A DNA stretch of 64,000 nt from an uncultured Lachnospiraceae bacterium (GTDB lineage Bacteria > Bacillota > Clostridia > Lachnospirales > Lachnospiraceae). Within the stretch, counting starts at the first letter, position 1; every line of letters begins with the position of its first letter. Location: contig UQLY01000003.1 of NCBI GenBank assembly GCA_900542015.1, positions 1-64,000 of the forward strand, in the 5' to 3' direction. A program made the translations under genes and the position numbers. Positions 43,881-52,471 of the stretch are shown here, piece after piece. The notes below the pieces were generated by a model that made no database searches, was not told the DNA's origin, and was given only the letters and a program-made list of their open reading frames with translations.

Positions 43881-45404
43881 TTATAATTCAATTACCTTAG
43901 TTGCTATTTTTTCGCAAAATTTCCTGTCATGTTCAACAAATAGCATGGTTGGCTCATACTTTAAAATTAATCTTTCTAACTGCATCCGCGAAAAAATATC
44001 AATGTAATTTAATGGTTCATCCCAAATATAAAGGTGTGCCGGTGTAAGTAAACTAGTCGCCAACAAAACTTTCTTTTTCTGGCCTTCCGAGTAAGTTTCC
44101 ATATTTTTAGTAAACTGCTCTCGTCCAAAATCAAGCTGCCGAAGTATGGTACAAAATAAACTCCTATCCAAGTCATGCGTTTTACAATAATTTGTAACAT
44201 TACCTTTAAGTCCGATTGTTTCCTGACCAACATATGAAATAACAAGACCACTTGCCACCTCACATAGTCCTTCTTCAATTATACAAACACCTATATTGGA
44301 ATTACATTTTTCTAGGATTTTTCTAATAATTGTTGTCTTTCCACTTCCATTTTTCCCGGATAATACAACACGATCACCCTTTTTAATGTCAAAAGACAGC
44401 CCTTGAAACACTGGTTTATCTGAGTCTTTATATTGCAAACTATACTCTTTTACATTAACAAGACTATTTTTGTAATGAACAAGCTGAAACAACTTTAAAT
44501 CTTTAGGATATTCTATATCTTCTAAAAGACCCTCCTTTTCCTCAATCTCTCTTTCAATTCGTTTTTCCATCTGCTTTACACGACTCTGCATCTTTTTTGT
44601 TTTGGCTCCTATAAAACTTCTTGTGCTTAAGCATCTGTCATGTTCTTTTATCGGATCAAATCCTATTTTGGTGTGTTCATTTTTATCTGCCCACTTAGCA
44701 ACCTGTTCTGCCGCATGGTTCAACTTTTGAATCTCCTTTCGGTGTTTCTCATTTTGTGCTATCGCAAATTTATCTTTACGTTGCTTATTCTCCCACCAGA
44801 CCGAAAAATTACCATTTTGTACTTCGATACTGCAACGATTCAATACCAGACAATGATCTGTGCATGCATCCAACAAATCTCTGTCATGAGAAACCATTAT
44901 AAAACCCTTTTTAGAAGCTAAATACACCTTCACACACTCCCTTGCATTTTGGTCAAGATGATTCGTCGGTTCATCAATTAATAAAAACTCATTTTCCTGT
45001 GAAAACAAAACTGCAAGTAATATCTTTGTACGCTCTCCGGGACTTAAGGTACAATAAGGTCTATACAAAATCTCTGAACTTTCCGATAGCTCTTCCAACT
45101 CACAAATTACTCTCCATATTTCACACCCTGGCTTCAAATCTTCCATAAATTCTGCCACAGGCATTTGCTTTTGGTATTCTGCAATTTCATAAGGAAAATA
45201 ATCAAACTTCGTTGATGCACTTATGGAACCTGTAAACTGATATTTTCCAAGTAATAAATTCAAAAAAGTTGTCTTCCCTTTTCCATTTCTACCAATAAAA
45301 CCTAGTTTCCAATTTGTATCAATCGAAAATGAAACATTCTCAAAAACATAATCAAAACTCCCTTCATATCCAAAGGTGAAATTATTTATACTAATTTGTG
45401 CCAT
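43881..45404 (-). CDS. Lsa-type ABC-F ribosome-protection protein
   Basis: 507 residues from the ATG at 45404 (GGAGG 7 nt upstream). The opening ISINNFTFGYEGSFDYVFEN is like Lsa proteins. Two ATPase domains: GRNGKGKTTFLNLLL with LSPGERTK and LLIDEPTNHLD, then GKNGSGKTTIIRKIL with YSEGQKKK and IWDEPLNYID. There is no membrane domain, as usual for ABC-F. Lsa-type members displace lincosamides, streptogramin A and pleuromutilins from the ribosome. Expression is probably controlled by the leader at 45432-45670. Confidence 0.85.
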   Translation of the reverse strand: MAQISINNFTFGYEGSFDYVFENVSFSIDTNWKLGFIGRNGKGKTTFLNLLLGKYQFTGSISASTKFDYFPYEIAEYQKQMPVAEFMEDLKPGCEIWRVICELEELSESSEILYRPYCTLSPGERTKILLAVLFSQENEFLLIDEPTNHLDQNARECVKVYLASKKGFIMVSHDRDLLDACTDHCLVLNRCSIEVQNGNFSVWWENKQRKDKFAIAQNEKHRKEIQKLNHAAEQVAKWADKNEHTKIGFDPIKEHDRCLSTRSFIGAKTKKMQSRVKQMEKRIEREIEEKEGLLEDIEYPKDLKLFQLVHYKNSLVNVKEYSLQYKDSDKPVFQGLSFDIKKGDRVVLSGKNGSGKTTIIRKILEKCNSNIGVCIIEEGLCEVASGLVISYVGQETIGLKGNVTNYCKTHDLDRSLFCTILRQLDFGREQFTKNMETYSEGQKKKVLLATSLLTPAHLYIWDEPLNYIDIFSRMQLERLILKYEPTMLFVEHDRKFCEKIATKVIEL

Positions 45405-45431
45405 ATACATTCCTCCTCTCATGGTTACAAT

Positions 45432-45670
45432 AAAAAAAGAACCATTCGTTGCCAAACAGTTCCATTACATACTATAACCTCATATGGTTCATCAAAAGAA
45501 GGAAATACACCCAACATTGTAATCATTTTTATGCACACAAAAAGAGAGGTTATGAGAACATAATCCACTTTTGGCAACATGACAAGTAGTATGGGCGATA
45601 TCGCTCATACTGCATAAACATTCATGTAATCAAAAGTAAATTATCTTCTCATCTTTTCACCTCTCTCCTT
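45432..45670 (-). promoter_or_regulatory. Attenuator leader of the Lsa-type gene with MRR leader peptide
   Basis: AAGGAGAGAGG is followed by a four-codon frame ATG AGA AGA TAA (45652-45641). Then come a hairpin AGTATG-GCGATATCGC-CATACT (45588-45611) and a final hairpin GAACCAT/ATGGTTC (45439-45445 with 45484-45490) with seven T. A segment GTTGCCAAA (about 45567-45575) can pair with TTTGGCAAC (about 45448-45456), which lies inside the terminator loop, and would act as anti-terminator. A second pairing, between the leader's ribosome site (GAGAGGT) and ACCTCTC near 45544-45550, is also possible. Ribosome stalling on the short peptide would then decide readthrough. Confidence 0.65.
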
Positions 45671-45722
45671 AAGATAAAGCCATTCTAACACTCCGACTTT
45701 CCTTTGTCAACAAAGGAATATA

Positions 45723-45968
45723 CTAATTCAACTCATTCCACACATCCACATAATCCTGCAAGCCACCCGGACGCATTGCAATACTCACATAACTTGCTGG
45801 CTCTTTCCTCGCAAGTCTGGCAAGGATTCCTGCATCCTCCGGCTCATCAAATACAACCTGCTCCTCTGACTTATCACAGTCAATCACAAGTTGCTTGCCC
45901 TCCATATCTGTCATAACAACTGCATTCCTGCTGCCATCATACTGATATACAGTATAGTTTAATGCCAT
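45723..45968 (-). CDS. Small element protein, DUF6061-like
   Basis: 81 residues. The layout (a two-strand N-terminus, LVIDCDKSEEQV, and an ASYVSIAMRPGGLQDYVDVW tail) resembles short proteins that lie next to rlmD at the start of Clostridial elements. It starts 12 bp behind the rlmD2 stop (AGAGGTGA site) and is therefore likely transcribed from the host's yhaM-rlmD operon. The function is unknown. Confidence 0.55.
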   Translation of the reverse strand: MALNYTVYQYDGSRNAVVMTDMEGKQLVIDCDKSEEQVVFDEPEDAGILARLARKEPASYVSIAMRPGGLQDYVDVWNELN

Positions 45969-45980
45969 GTGCTCACCTCT

Positions 45981-47666
45981 CTAAATCATCCCAAAATGAT
46001 CCAATGCATCCTTTATCGCTTTTTCCTTTTCTTCCGGACACTGAGGTTGTCTGCTATCCTCTGATTTCGGAAGATTATAATTCTCTCCAACCTCTATTCC
46101 GCATTTTCTTTTTACCTGTGAAATATACAGATTAGAGACCTTCAACCCATGCTCCTTTAATACATAATCCTTAATCTCCGCATAAGTCGCCTTACTCTCT
46201 GCTGAAGTCAAATCCATCTCACCTAACTCTATTTCAACCTCGATTACATCATCCGGTTTCCGTTGGGACAAGAGAACAACCGTTTCCACATGCACCGTCT
46301 GTCCAAACTGGTCCACCGCCCTGACCCGCTTCAACTCATACCCGTTTCCGCACAGATACTTTAAATCTCTTGCCAATGTTGCCGGATCGCAGCTTACATA
46401 GACGATGCGGTCCGGTTTCATCTTGACCATGGTGTTCAGGCATTTTTCGTCGCAGCCCTTTCTGGGAGGATCGACTACGATTACATCCGCTTTAATCTGT
46501 TCCTTTTCATATTTTTCCGGCAGCACTTCCTCCGCTTTGCCCACAAAAAATTCCGCGTTGGCGATGCCGTTTAACCCGGCGTTCTCCTTTGCGTCCTCGA
46601 TTGCCTGGGGAACGATCTCCACACCGTATACCCGTCCTGCCTTCTTTGCCAGAAAAAGAGAAATCGTGCCGATGCCGCAATACAGATCCCACACCGTTTC
46701 CCTGCCGGATAAGTTAGCATACTCTAACGCAAGCTCATACAGCTTTACGGTCTGGGCGGGATTTACCTGATAAAAGGACAGCGGGGATATCCGAAAGGCG
46801 ACGTCGCCGATATAATCGGTAATATAACCGTTTCCATAGATTACCTCAAAGCTGTCTCCCATTATGACGTTGGTATCTCTGGTATTGGCGCTGATGCAAA
46901 TGCTGGTAATGCGCCAGTTTTGATCATTATCCGCCAGTTGAAGTCCCAGCAGGCGGCGGGTCAGTTCCTTCGCAAGCGGAAACTTCTTCCCGTTTATGAC
47001 CATGCAGACCATGATTTCGCCCGTGGCAAATCCGCAGCGGATCAGCACATGGCGCACCAGCCCCTGATGCAGTCCCTCATCATAAGCCGGAATATGATTT
47101 TCTTCCATAAAAGCAAGGATCTCTTCCAGTATTTTGCGGTTGGGAGTTACCCCCAGCTTACAATCTGTATTTGCAATGATCGAATGGGTCCTGCCCGCAT
47201 AAAATCCTGCGACCGGTCTGCCTTCCTTATCCGTCCCTATAGGATACTGCGCCTTATTGCGATAGTGAAAGGGATCTTCCATGCCGACGATCGGCTCCAT
47301 AACTTTTCCGATTTCCTCTTCCGAAAATCCGCCGATCCGCACAAGATCATGAAACACCTTTCTTTCCTTAAAACGGAGCTGTTCCTCATAGCTTACCGCC
47401 TGCATCTGACAGCCGCCGCAGACTCTGGCATACTCGCAAAGAGGCTCCACACGAAAAGGAGAAGGTTTCACAACCTTCTCTAATCTGGCGTAGGCATAGT
47501 TTTTCTTCGCTTTCATAATCTTTGCCGAAACGGTATCCCCGATCACGGCATCCTTGATAAACAAAGTGTATCCGTCCACCTTACCGATGCCCTCTCCATC
47601 CATACCGGCGTCTTCGATTGTCACGGTTACTCTGTCATTTTTACGATAAACATTTTTTTCGCTCAT
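45981..47666 (-). CDS. rlmD: 23S rRNA (uracil-5-)-methyltransferase, RlmD type, second copy with element-encoded tail
   Basis: 561 residues from the ATG at 47666. An N-terminal TRAM domain (VTIEDAGMDGEGIGKVDGYT), an Fe-S cysteine cluster (CEYARVCGGCQMQ), SAM binding (DLYCGIGTISLFLAKKAG), VVDPPRKGC and the catalytic YVSCDPATLARDL are present. The attachment core (46275-46292) covers codons for HVETVV near residue 459-464. Beyond it about 95 residues (KPDDVIEVEIELGEMD onward, ending HFGMI) are supplied by the island and replace the original end. Third gene of the htrA-like-yhaM-rlmD operon. Confidence 0.9.
   Translation of the reverse strand: MSEKNVYRKNDRVTVTIEDAGMDGEGIGKVDGYTLFIKDAVIGDTVSAKIMKAKKNYAYARLEKVVKPSPFRVEPLCEYARVCGGCQMQAVSYEEQLRFKERKVFHDLVRIGGFSEEEIGKVMEPIVGMEDPFHYRNKAQYPIGTDKEGRPVAGFYAGRTHSIIANTDCKLGVTPNRKILEEILAFMEENHIPAYDEGLHQGLVRHVLIRCGFATGEIMVCMVINGKKFPLAKELTRRLLGLQLADNDQNWRITSICISANTRDTNVIMGDSFEVIYGNGYITDYIGDVAFRISPLSFYQVNPAQTVKLYELALEYANLSGRETVWDLYCGIGTISLFLAKKAGRVYGVEIVPQAIEDAKENAGLNGIANAEFFVGKAEEVLPEKYEKEQIKADVIVVDPPRKGCDEKCLNTMVKMKPDRIVYVSCDPATLARDLKYLCGNGYELKRVRAVDQFGQTVHVETVVLLSQRKPDDVIEVEIELGEMDLTSAESKATYAEIKDYVLKEHGLKVSNLYISQVKRKCGIEVGENYNLPKSEDSRQPQCPEEKEKAIKDALDHFGMI
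46275..46292. other. Right attachment core of the 17.5-kb island
   Basis: AACAACCGTTTCCACATG here matches 28743-28760 at 17 of 18 positions, and 3925-3942 in rlmD1 at 16 of 18. It marks the boundary between host and island sequence. Base composition becomes clearly AT-richer to its left. Confidence 0.75.
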
Positions 47667-47679
47667 AATCCATCCCAAA

Positions 47680-48624
47680 TCAATTCATTGTCGTGGCGCG
47701 GACATTGCTCTCAAGCATACGGTTATACCCCAGCCAGCCTGTTTCATTCGTTCCTTCTAAAAGTTCCTTAAAGGTTTCCAGCTTTGCGTCGGTGTTGTCC
47801 GCAAAGTTCAGCGCCAACGCTTCTATCAATGCCGGTTTCTTGGGCGAGCCGTATTCCAGTTCGCCGTGATGGGCAAGGATACAATGTTTGATTTCTCCCA
47901 AAAGAGTAGCCGGGAAGCCCGGTATTTCCTCCGCCGCATCGGATACCATTTCGCTGCCGATCACAATATGCCCCAACAGGTTCCCGATATCGGTATAATC
48001 GTTTTCGGGAAAAGCGGAAAGCTCTCTCGTTTTTCCGATATCATGGCACATCGCCGCCGTCAATAGCAGATCCCTTTTTAAAATCGGATACTGGGTGCAA
48101 TAATAATCGCACAGCTTTGTGACGCTTAGGGTATGCTCCAAAAGTCCCCCCACAAAACCGTGGTGAACGGTCTTTGCCGCCGAGGAATGACAGAATTTTT
48201 TTGCAAAGTCCTGATCCTCAATGAATAATTTTTCCAATAATTTCTTACAATAAAGATTTTCTACCGAAGCAATCAGTTTTTTCAATTCATCATACATCTG
48301 TCCGATATCTTTTTGGGAAACGGGCAGATATTCCGACGGGTCATATTCCCCTTCCTCGCACCGTCTGATTCTTTTCACATTGACCTGGAACGCTCCCTGA
48401 AAGGATACGATTTCGCCGTACACTTCGATAAAATCCAAGGCGTCGAAATCCTGAATCCCCATACTGTTCGGGTCCCATATTTTCGCGTCCATGGTGCCCG
48501 TTTTATCCTGCAAAATCACTGTTTCATAAGGTTTGCCGTTTTTGGTCACGGCAGACTGCCTGTGTTTGCAAAGATAAATGTCATATACTTTATCCCCGTC
48601 CCTGTAGTCTTTCAAATATTTCAT
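47680..48624 (-). CDS. yhaM: 3'-5' exoribonuclease YhaM family
   Basis: 314 residues. An OB-fold is at the N-terminus (AVTKNGKPYETVILQDKTGT) and an HD domain follows (FVGGLLEHTLSVTKLCDYY, then AAMCHDIGKTRELS and CILAHHGELEYGSP). YhaM trims RNA 3' ends. It overlaps the htrA-like gene by 4 bp and lies 13 bp ahead of rlmD2, forming one operon. Confidence 0.9.
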   Translation of the reverse strand: MKYLKDYRDGDKVYDIYLCKHRQSAVTKNGKPYETVILQDKTGTMDAKIWDPNSMGIQDFDALDFIEVYGEIVSFQGAFQVNVKRIRRCEEGEYDPSEYLPVSQKDIGQMYDELKKLIASVENLYCKKLLEKLFIEDQDFAKKFCHSSAAKTVHHGFVGGLLEHTLSVTKLCDYYCTQYPILKRDLLLTAAMCHDIGKTRELSAFPENDYTDIGNLLGHIVIGSEMVSDAAEEIPGFPATLLGEIKHCILAHHGELEYGSPKKPALIEALALNFADNTDAKLETFKELLEGTNETGWLGYNRMLESNVRATTMN

Positions 48625-49925
48625 TCGTCCAATACCTCCGGTTTTATTTCGCCTTCTATATCGATATATTCTTCTCCGTTAAAACGTTTCAGCTCGAAGG
48701 TTACCGTCAATTCGGCGCGCATCGACCTGATCGCGTTTTCAAAATCCGTTTTGCTGCGGATTTCCGTATTTCCCAGCCGGACGATGATATCGCCGTTGGA
48801 TACGCCGCCGTTCATTGCCGGAGAGCCTGCGTCCACTTCTGTTACATAAATACCGTAAGGTATTCCCTGTTCCGTATGGATTTCTTCCGATACCTCCGCT
48901 CCATGCACGCCGAGGTACAGGCGCTTGTCTCCGTTGGAAAGCTGTTCGATCAGTTCTTTGACGTCCGAAATGCCGAAGCAGGCAAGTAAGGCGCCGCTGG
49001 CGCTTGCCGCCGATTCCTTTGTGATAACGCCCAGTATCTGACCGGAAGTATTGATAATAATGCCGCTGGCATTTTTTTCGCTTCCGGTTATATCCGTAGT
49101 CAGCACGTCATAGCTGTAATCCGCATAGGTAATGCTTTTCTGATTGGAGGTCACAATGCCGTAGCAGACGGACCCGCTTTGTCCGAGAGGGCTTCCGATT
49201 GCGATGACAGGTCTGCCCACAATAGACGGCGAATTGGAATTGCCCAGTTCGGCGACCGCGACGCTGTCCTGATCCACTTCCTCCAGCATTGCGTCCGGTA
49301 TTGTAAAAATCGCCAGCCCCGTATTCGGATCGCTGTGCCTTAGCTCCGCTTCCAGCTTTTTATCATTGGATAACGTAATGGTATAGGTGTCCGCATCCGG
49401 CAGTCCGTTCAGATCCGCTAGAATATACCATTGACCGCCGTTTCGCGCCACAATGACGCCGGAAGTCTCGTTTACGTTTTCCACCTGATTCTGAAACCAG
49501 TCCGTTTCCTGGGATACCCCGGTCACAATTACAACGGATTTGGAAGCCTCCGTTGCAATCTGATAAAGCTGGTCATAGATCGATTGATAGGTCTGCATAA
49601 CCAGTTGTTCGTCGCTGATCTCCTGCTTGACCTGCTCGCTGATCTGCTCTTCCACCTTGCTTTCTTCCAGGACGGTCTCTTCCGTCAGCAGCTCCTCCGG
49701 AGCAGTCTCCACCTCTTCTTCCGGAAACTCCACTTTGGTAATTTCCTCCGGCGACAGACGGTTGCTGATAACCGGCTCTAACAACAAAAAAGTAAGGCAG
49801 GCGACTCCGCCGAATATGACCGCGCTGCATGCGGTAAGCATAGTCTTACGAAAGAGTTTCTTTTTATTGATGGGTTTTTCCTTAATCGTTTCATTCACAA
49901 AAGAATACGGCTCTTTTTCTTCCAT
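48621..49925 (-). CDS. HtrA/DegP-like membrane protein lacking the catalytic triad
   Basis: 434 residues. One membrane segment near 30-50 and an acidic linker are followed by a trypsin-like domain and a C-terminal PDZ domain (GIYVTEVDAGSPAMNGGVSN). At the three catalytic positions the residues have changed. Where HtrA has TNNHV this protein has LADLN. Where it has TDLAV this has TGLAI. Where it has PGNSGGP this has EKNASGI. The fold is kept but proteolysis is not expected, so it may act as a chaperone or binding protein. A TTTACA-N17-TATACT promoter lies at 49996-50024. Confidence 0.85.
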   Translation of the reverse strand: MEEKEPYSFVNETIKEKPINKKKLFRKTMLTACSAVIFGGVACLTFLLLEPVISNRLSPEEITKVEFPEEEVETAPEELLTEETVLEESKVEEQISEQVKQEISDEQLVMQTYQSIYDQLYQIATEASKSVVIVTGVSQETDWFQNQVENVNETSGVIVARNGGQWYILADLNGLPDADTYTITLSNDKKLEAELRHSDPNTGLAIFTIPDAMLEEVDQDSVAVAELGNSNSPSIVGRPVIAIGSPLGQSGSVCYGIVTSNQKSITYADYSYDVLTTDITGSEKNASGIIINTSGQILGVITKESAASASGALLACFGISDVKELIEQLSNGDKRLYLGVHGAEVSEEIHTEQGIPYGIYVTEVDAGSPAMNGGVSNGDIIVRLGNTEIRSKTDFENAIRSMRAELTVTFELKRFNGEEYIDIEGEIKPEVLDE

Positions 49926-49995
49926 CCCGCGCCTCCCTTATTATTGAAACCTCGCTCATTTAAAGCTTCTTTTTTTCAAAAGATTATACAGTTTC

Positions 49996-50024
49996 AGTAT
50001 ATCGGATACGGCATTTCTTGTAAA
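49996..50024 (-). promoter_or_regulatory. Promoter of the htrA-like operon
   Basis: TTTACA (50019-50024), a 17-bp spacer and TATACT (49996-50001) on the minus strand. GGGAGG precedes the start codon. Confidence 0.75.
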
Positions 50025-50053
50025 GGTTCGTAGTATTTTTTTCGGATCTATGC

Positions 50054-50059
50054 TATACT
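50054..50059 (+). promoter_or_regulatory. Extended -10 of mutS2, implying a leaderless transcript
   Basis: TGCTATACT gives an extended -10 box at 50054-50059. The mutS2 ATG begins at 50066, about where the transcript would begin. No ribosome binding site is present upstream. Confidence 0.5.
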
Positions 50060-50065
50060 CATCTC

Positions 50066-52450
50066 ATGAATAAGAAAGCATTTAAAATATTAGAATTTGA
50101 CAAAATCATAGAACAATTAGCCGCTCATGCAGACTCGGAGCCGGGCAGAAATCTTTGCCGCAAAATCGCTCCGAAAACCGATCCGGAACAGATCAGGCTT
50201 TACCAGCGGCAGACAGCCGACGCCGTAGGACGCCTGCTTAAAAACGGTTCCGCCTCCTTTGGAAACAACAAGGATATCGGATTCATCACAAAACATCTTT
50301 CCATCGGCGGAAACTTAAACGCCGAAGAGTTGCTTCTGCTGGCGGGGCTTTTGGAAAATGTCGCAAGAGTAAAGCAATACGACCGCACGGGCGTTTCCGA
50401 CGGCGATTCCCCTACGGATCAGGACAGTCTGACCGGATTTTTTGACGAATTGGAGCCGCTTAGCAATTTAAGCGCCGAGGTCAGACACTGTATCCTGGGT
50501 CCCGACGAGTTTGCAGACGACGCTTCTCCCGCTTTAAAGGATATCCGCCGCAGGATTAACGGGACCGGGGAACGAATCCATTCCCAGCTTACTTCTATGG
50601 TAAACGGGTCTCTCAGAAGCTGTCTGATGGACGCGGTGATTACAATGCGGAACAACCGCTACTGCCTGCCTGTGAAGGCGGAATACAAAAATCAGGTGCC
50701 CGGTATGGTCCATGACCAGTCATCCACCGGTTCCACCCTGTTTATCGAACCTGCCTCCGTCGTAGAGCTGAACAACCGTTTAAAAGAGCTTGCCTCTTTA
50801 GAAAAGGAAGAGATTGAAAATATTCTCGCTTCCCTCTCCGCTTCCTTCATGCCCTATGCGGACACGCTGGCACGCAACGCTCAGCTTATGACAAGGCTCG
50901 ACTTTATTTTTGCCAAGGGACGGCTCGCTCTGGAACAGAACGCTACCGAGCCGGTTTTTTCGGAAGGAAACGGCATCCGTATCCGCCAGGGCAGACACCC
51001 TCTGTTAAACCCCAAAACGGTAGTCCCCATCGACATCCGTCTAGGCGGCGAGTTTAACCAATTGATTGTAACCGGTCCCAACACCGGCGGCAAAACCGTT
51101 TCTCTAAAGACCGTAGGACTTTTTACGCTGATGGGGCAGGCAGGACTTCATATCCCCGCTCTCGACCGCAGCGAATTAAAAATATTTCAAAATGTATTTG
51201 CGGATATCGGAGACGAGCAGAGCATCGAGCAATCTTTGTCCACGTTTTCGTCTCATATGAAAAATATCGTATTTATGCTGAAGGAAGCCGACAGCCGCAG
51301 TCTGTGTCTGTTTGACGAGCTTTGCGCGGGAACCGATCCCACCGAGGGCGCCGCCCTTGCCATTTCCATCTTATCCACCCTTCATAAACGCGGGGTATGC
51401 ACGATGGCTACGACCCATTACAGCGAGTTAAAGCTCTATGCCTTATCCGCAGACGGAGTGGAAAACGCAAGCTGCGAATTTAACGTGGAGACGCTTTCTC
51501 CCACCTATCGGCTTTTAATCGGTATTCCCGGCAAAAGCAACGCCTTTGCCATTTCCGGTAAGCTGGGGCTTCCCGCCTCGATCATCGAAGACGCAAGATC
51601 CCAGTTATCCAAAGAAAACACAGGTTTTGAAGATATCATTGCCGATTTGGAAAAAAGCCGGCTGACCATCGAAAAAGAACAACTGGAAATCGCTTCCTAC
51701 AAAGAGGAAATCGAGACCCTGAAAGAACAGCTTTTGCAAAAACAGGAAAAAGTCGACGCCGCAAGAGAGCGCATCATCAGAGAAGCCACCGAGGAGGCGC
51801 GCGATATTCTGCAGGAAGCAAAGGACGTTGCCGACGAGACTATCCGCAACTTCCACAAATACGGAACCGCCACTCCGATGCAGGAAATGGAGAAGCAGCG
51901 GCAGAAGGTAGGCTCCAAAATTGCAGAAAAGAATGAAAAACTTGCCCTGAAGGCGAAAAAGCCGAAAGGACCGGGACTGACGGCGGACTCCGTAAAACCG
52001 GGCGAAAAAGTCCGCGTCCTTTCCATGGGCGTAGACGGTATCGTTGCCTCCAAGCCGGATAACAAGGGGAATCTTTTCGTACAGTGCGGGATCATAAAGT
52101 CCAAAGTCAACTTAAAGGATCTGGCTCCCGCAGCAGAGGAAGAGATCAAGGTACCAAAGCTGGTCCGTTCCCATTCCTCCAAGATCAAGGTATCCAAATC
52201 CGCCTCGATCTCCCCGGAGATCAATTTGCTGGGAATGACCTGCGACGAGGCGATCTCGGTACTGGATAAATATCTGGACGACGCCTATATCGCGCATCTG
52301 CCCAGCGTCCGCATTGTTCACGGCAAAGGAACCGGCGCTTTGCGAAAAGCCGTTGCCGATCACCTGAAACGTCAGTCCTATATCGCTTCCTTCCGCCTCG
52401 GCGAATTTGGAGAAGGCGACGCGGGCGTTACAATCGCCGAATTTAAATAG
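50066..52450 (+). CDS. mutS2: MutS2 family ATPase/endonuclease
   Basis: 794 residues. Walker A is IVTGPNTGGKTVSLKTVGLF near residue 336. The signature region EQSLSTFSSHMKNIVFML and Walker B SLCLFDELCAGTDPTEGA follow. A long coiled coil (520-600) precedes the C-terminal Smr domain with HGKGTGALRKAV near 751. MutS2 acts on branched DNA and on collided ribosomes. The N-terminus MNKKAFKILEFDKI matches other MutS2 starts, which supports the ATG at 50066. The two-component genes follow 21 bp downstream. Confidence 0.93.
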   Translation: MNKKAFKILEFDKIIEQLAAHADSEPGRNLCRKIAPKTDPEQIRLYQRQTADAVGRLLKNGSASFGNNKDIGFITKHLSIGGNLNAEELLLLAGLLENVARVKQYDRTGVSDGDSPTDQDSLTGFFDELEPLSNLSAEVRHCILGPDEFADDASPALKDIRRRINGTGERIHSQLTSMVNGSLRSCLMDAVITMRNNRYCLPVKAEYKNQVPGMVHDQSSTGSTLFIEPASVVELNNRLKELASLEKEEIENILASLSASFMPYADTLARNAQLMTRLDFIFAKGRLALEQNATEPVFSEGNGIRIRQGRHPLLNPKTVVPIDIRLGGEFNQLIVTGPNTGGKTVSLKTVGLFTLMGQAGLHIPALDRSELKIFQNVFADIGDEQSIEQSLSTFSSHMKNIVFMLKEADSRSLCLFDELCAGTDPTEGAALAISILSTLHKRGVCTMATTHYSELKLYALSADGVENASCEFNVETLSPTYRLLIGIPGKSNAFAISGKLGLPASIIEDARSQLSKENTGFEDIIADLEKSRLTIEKEQLEIASYKEEIETLKEQLLQKQEKVDAARERIIREATEEARDILQEAKDVADETIRNFHKYGTATPMQEMEKQRQKVGSKIAEKNEKLALKAKKPKGPGLTADSVKPGEKVRVLSMGVDGIVASKPDNKGNLFVQCGIIKSKVNLKDLAPAAEEEIKVPKLVRSHSSKIKVSKSASISPEINLLGMTCDEAISVLDKYLDDAYIAHLPSVRIVHGKGTGALRKAVADHLKRQSYIASFRLGEFGEGDAGVTIAEFK

Positions 52451-52471
52451 TATGTAAACAGGAGGTAACCC

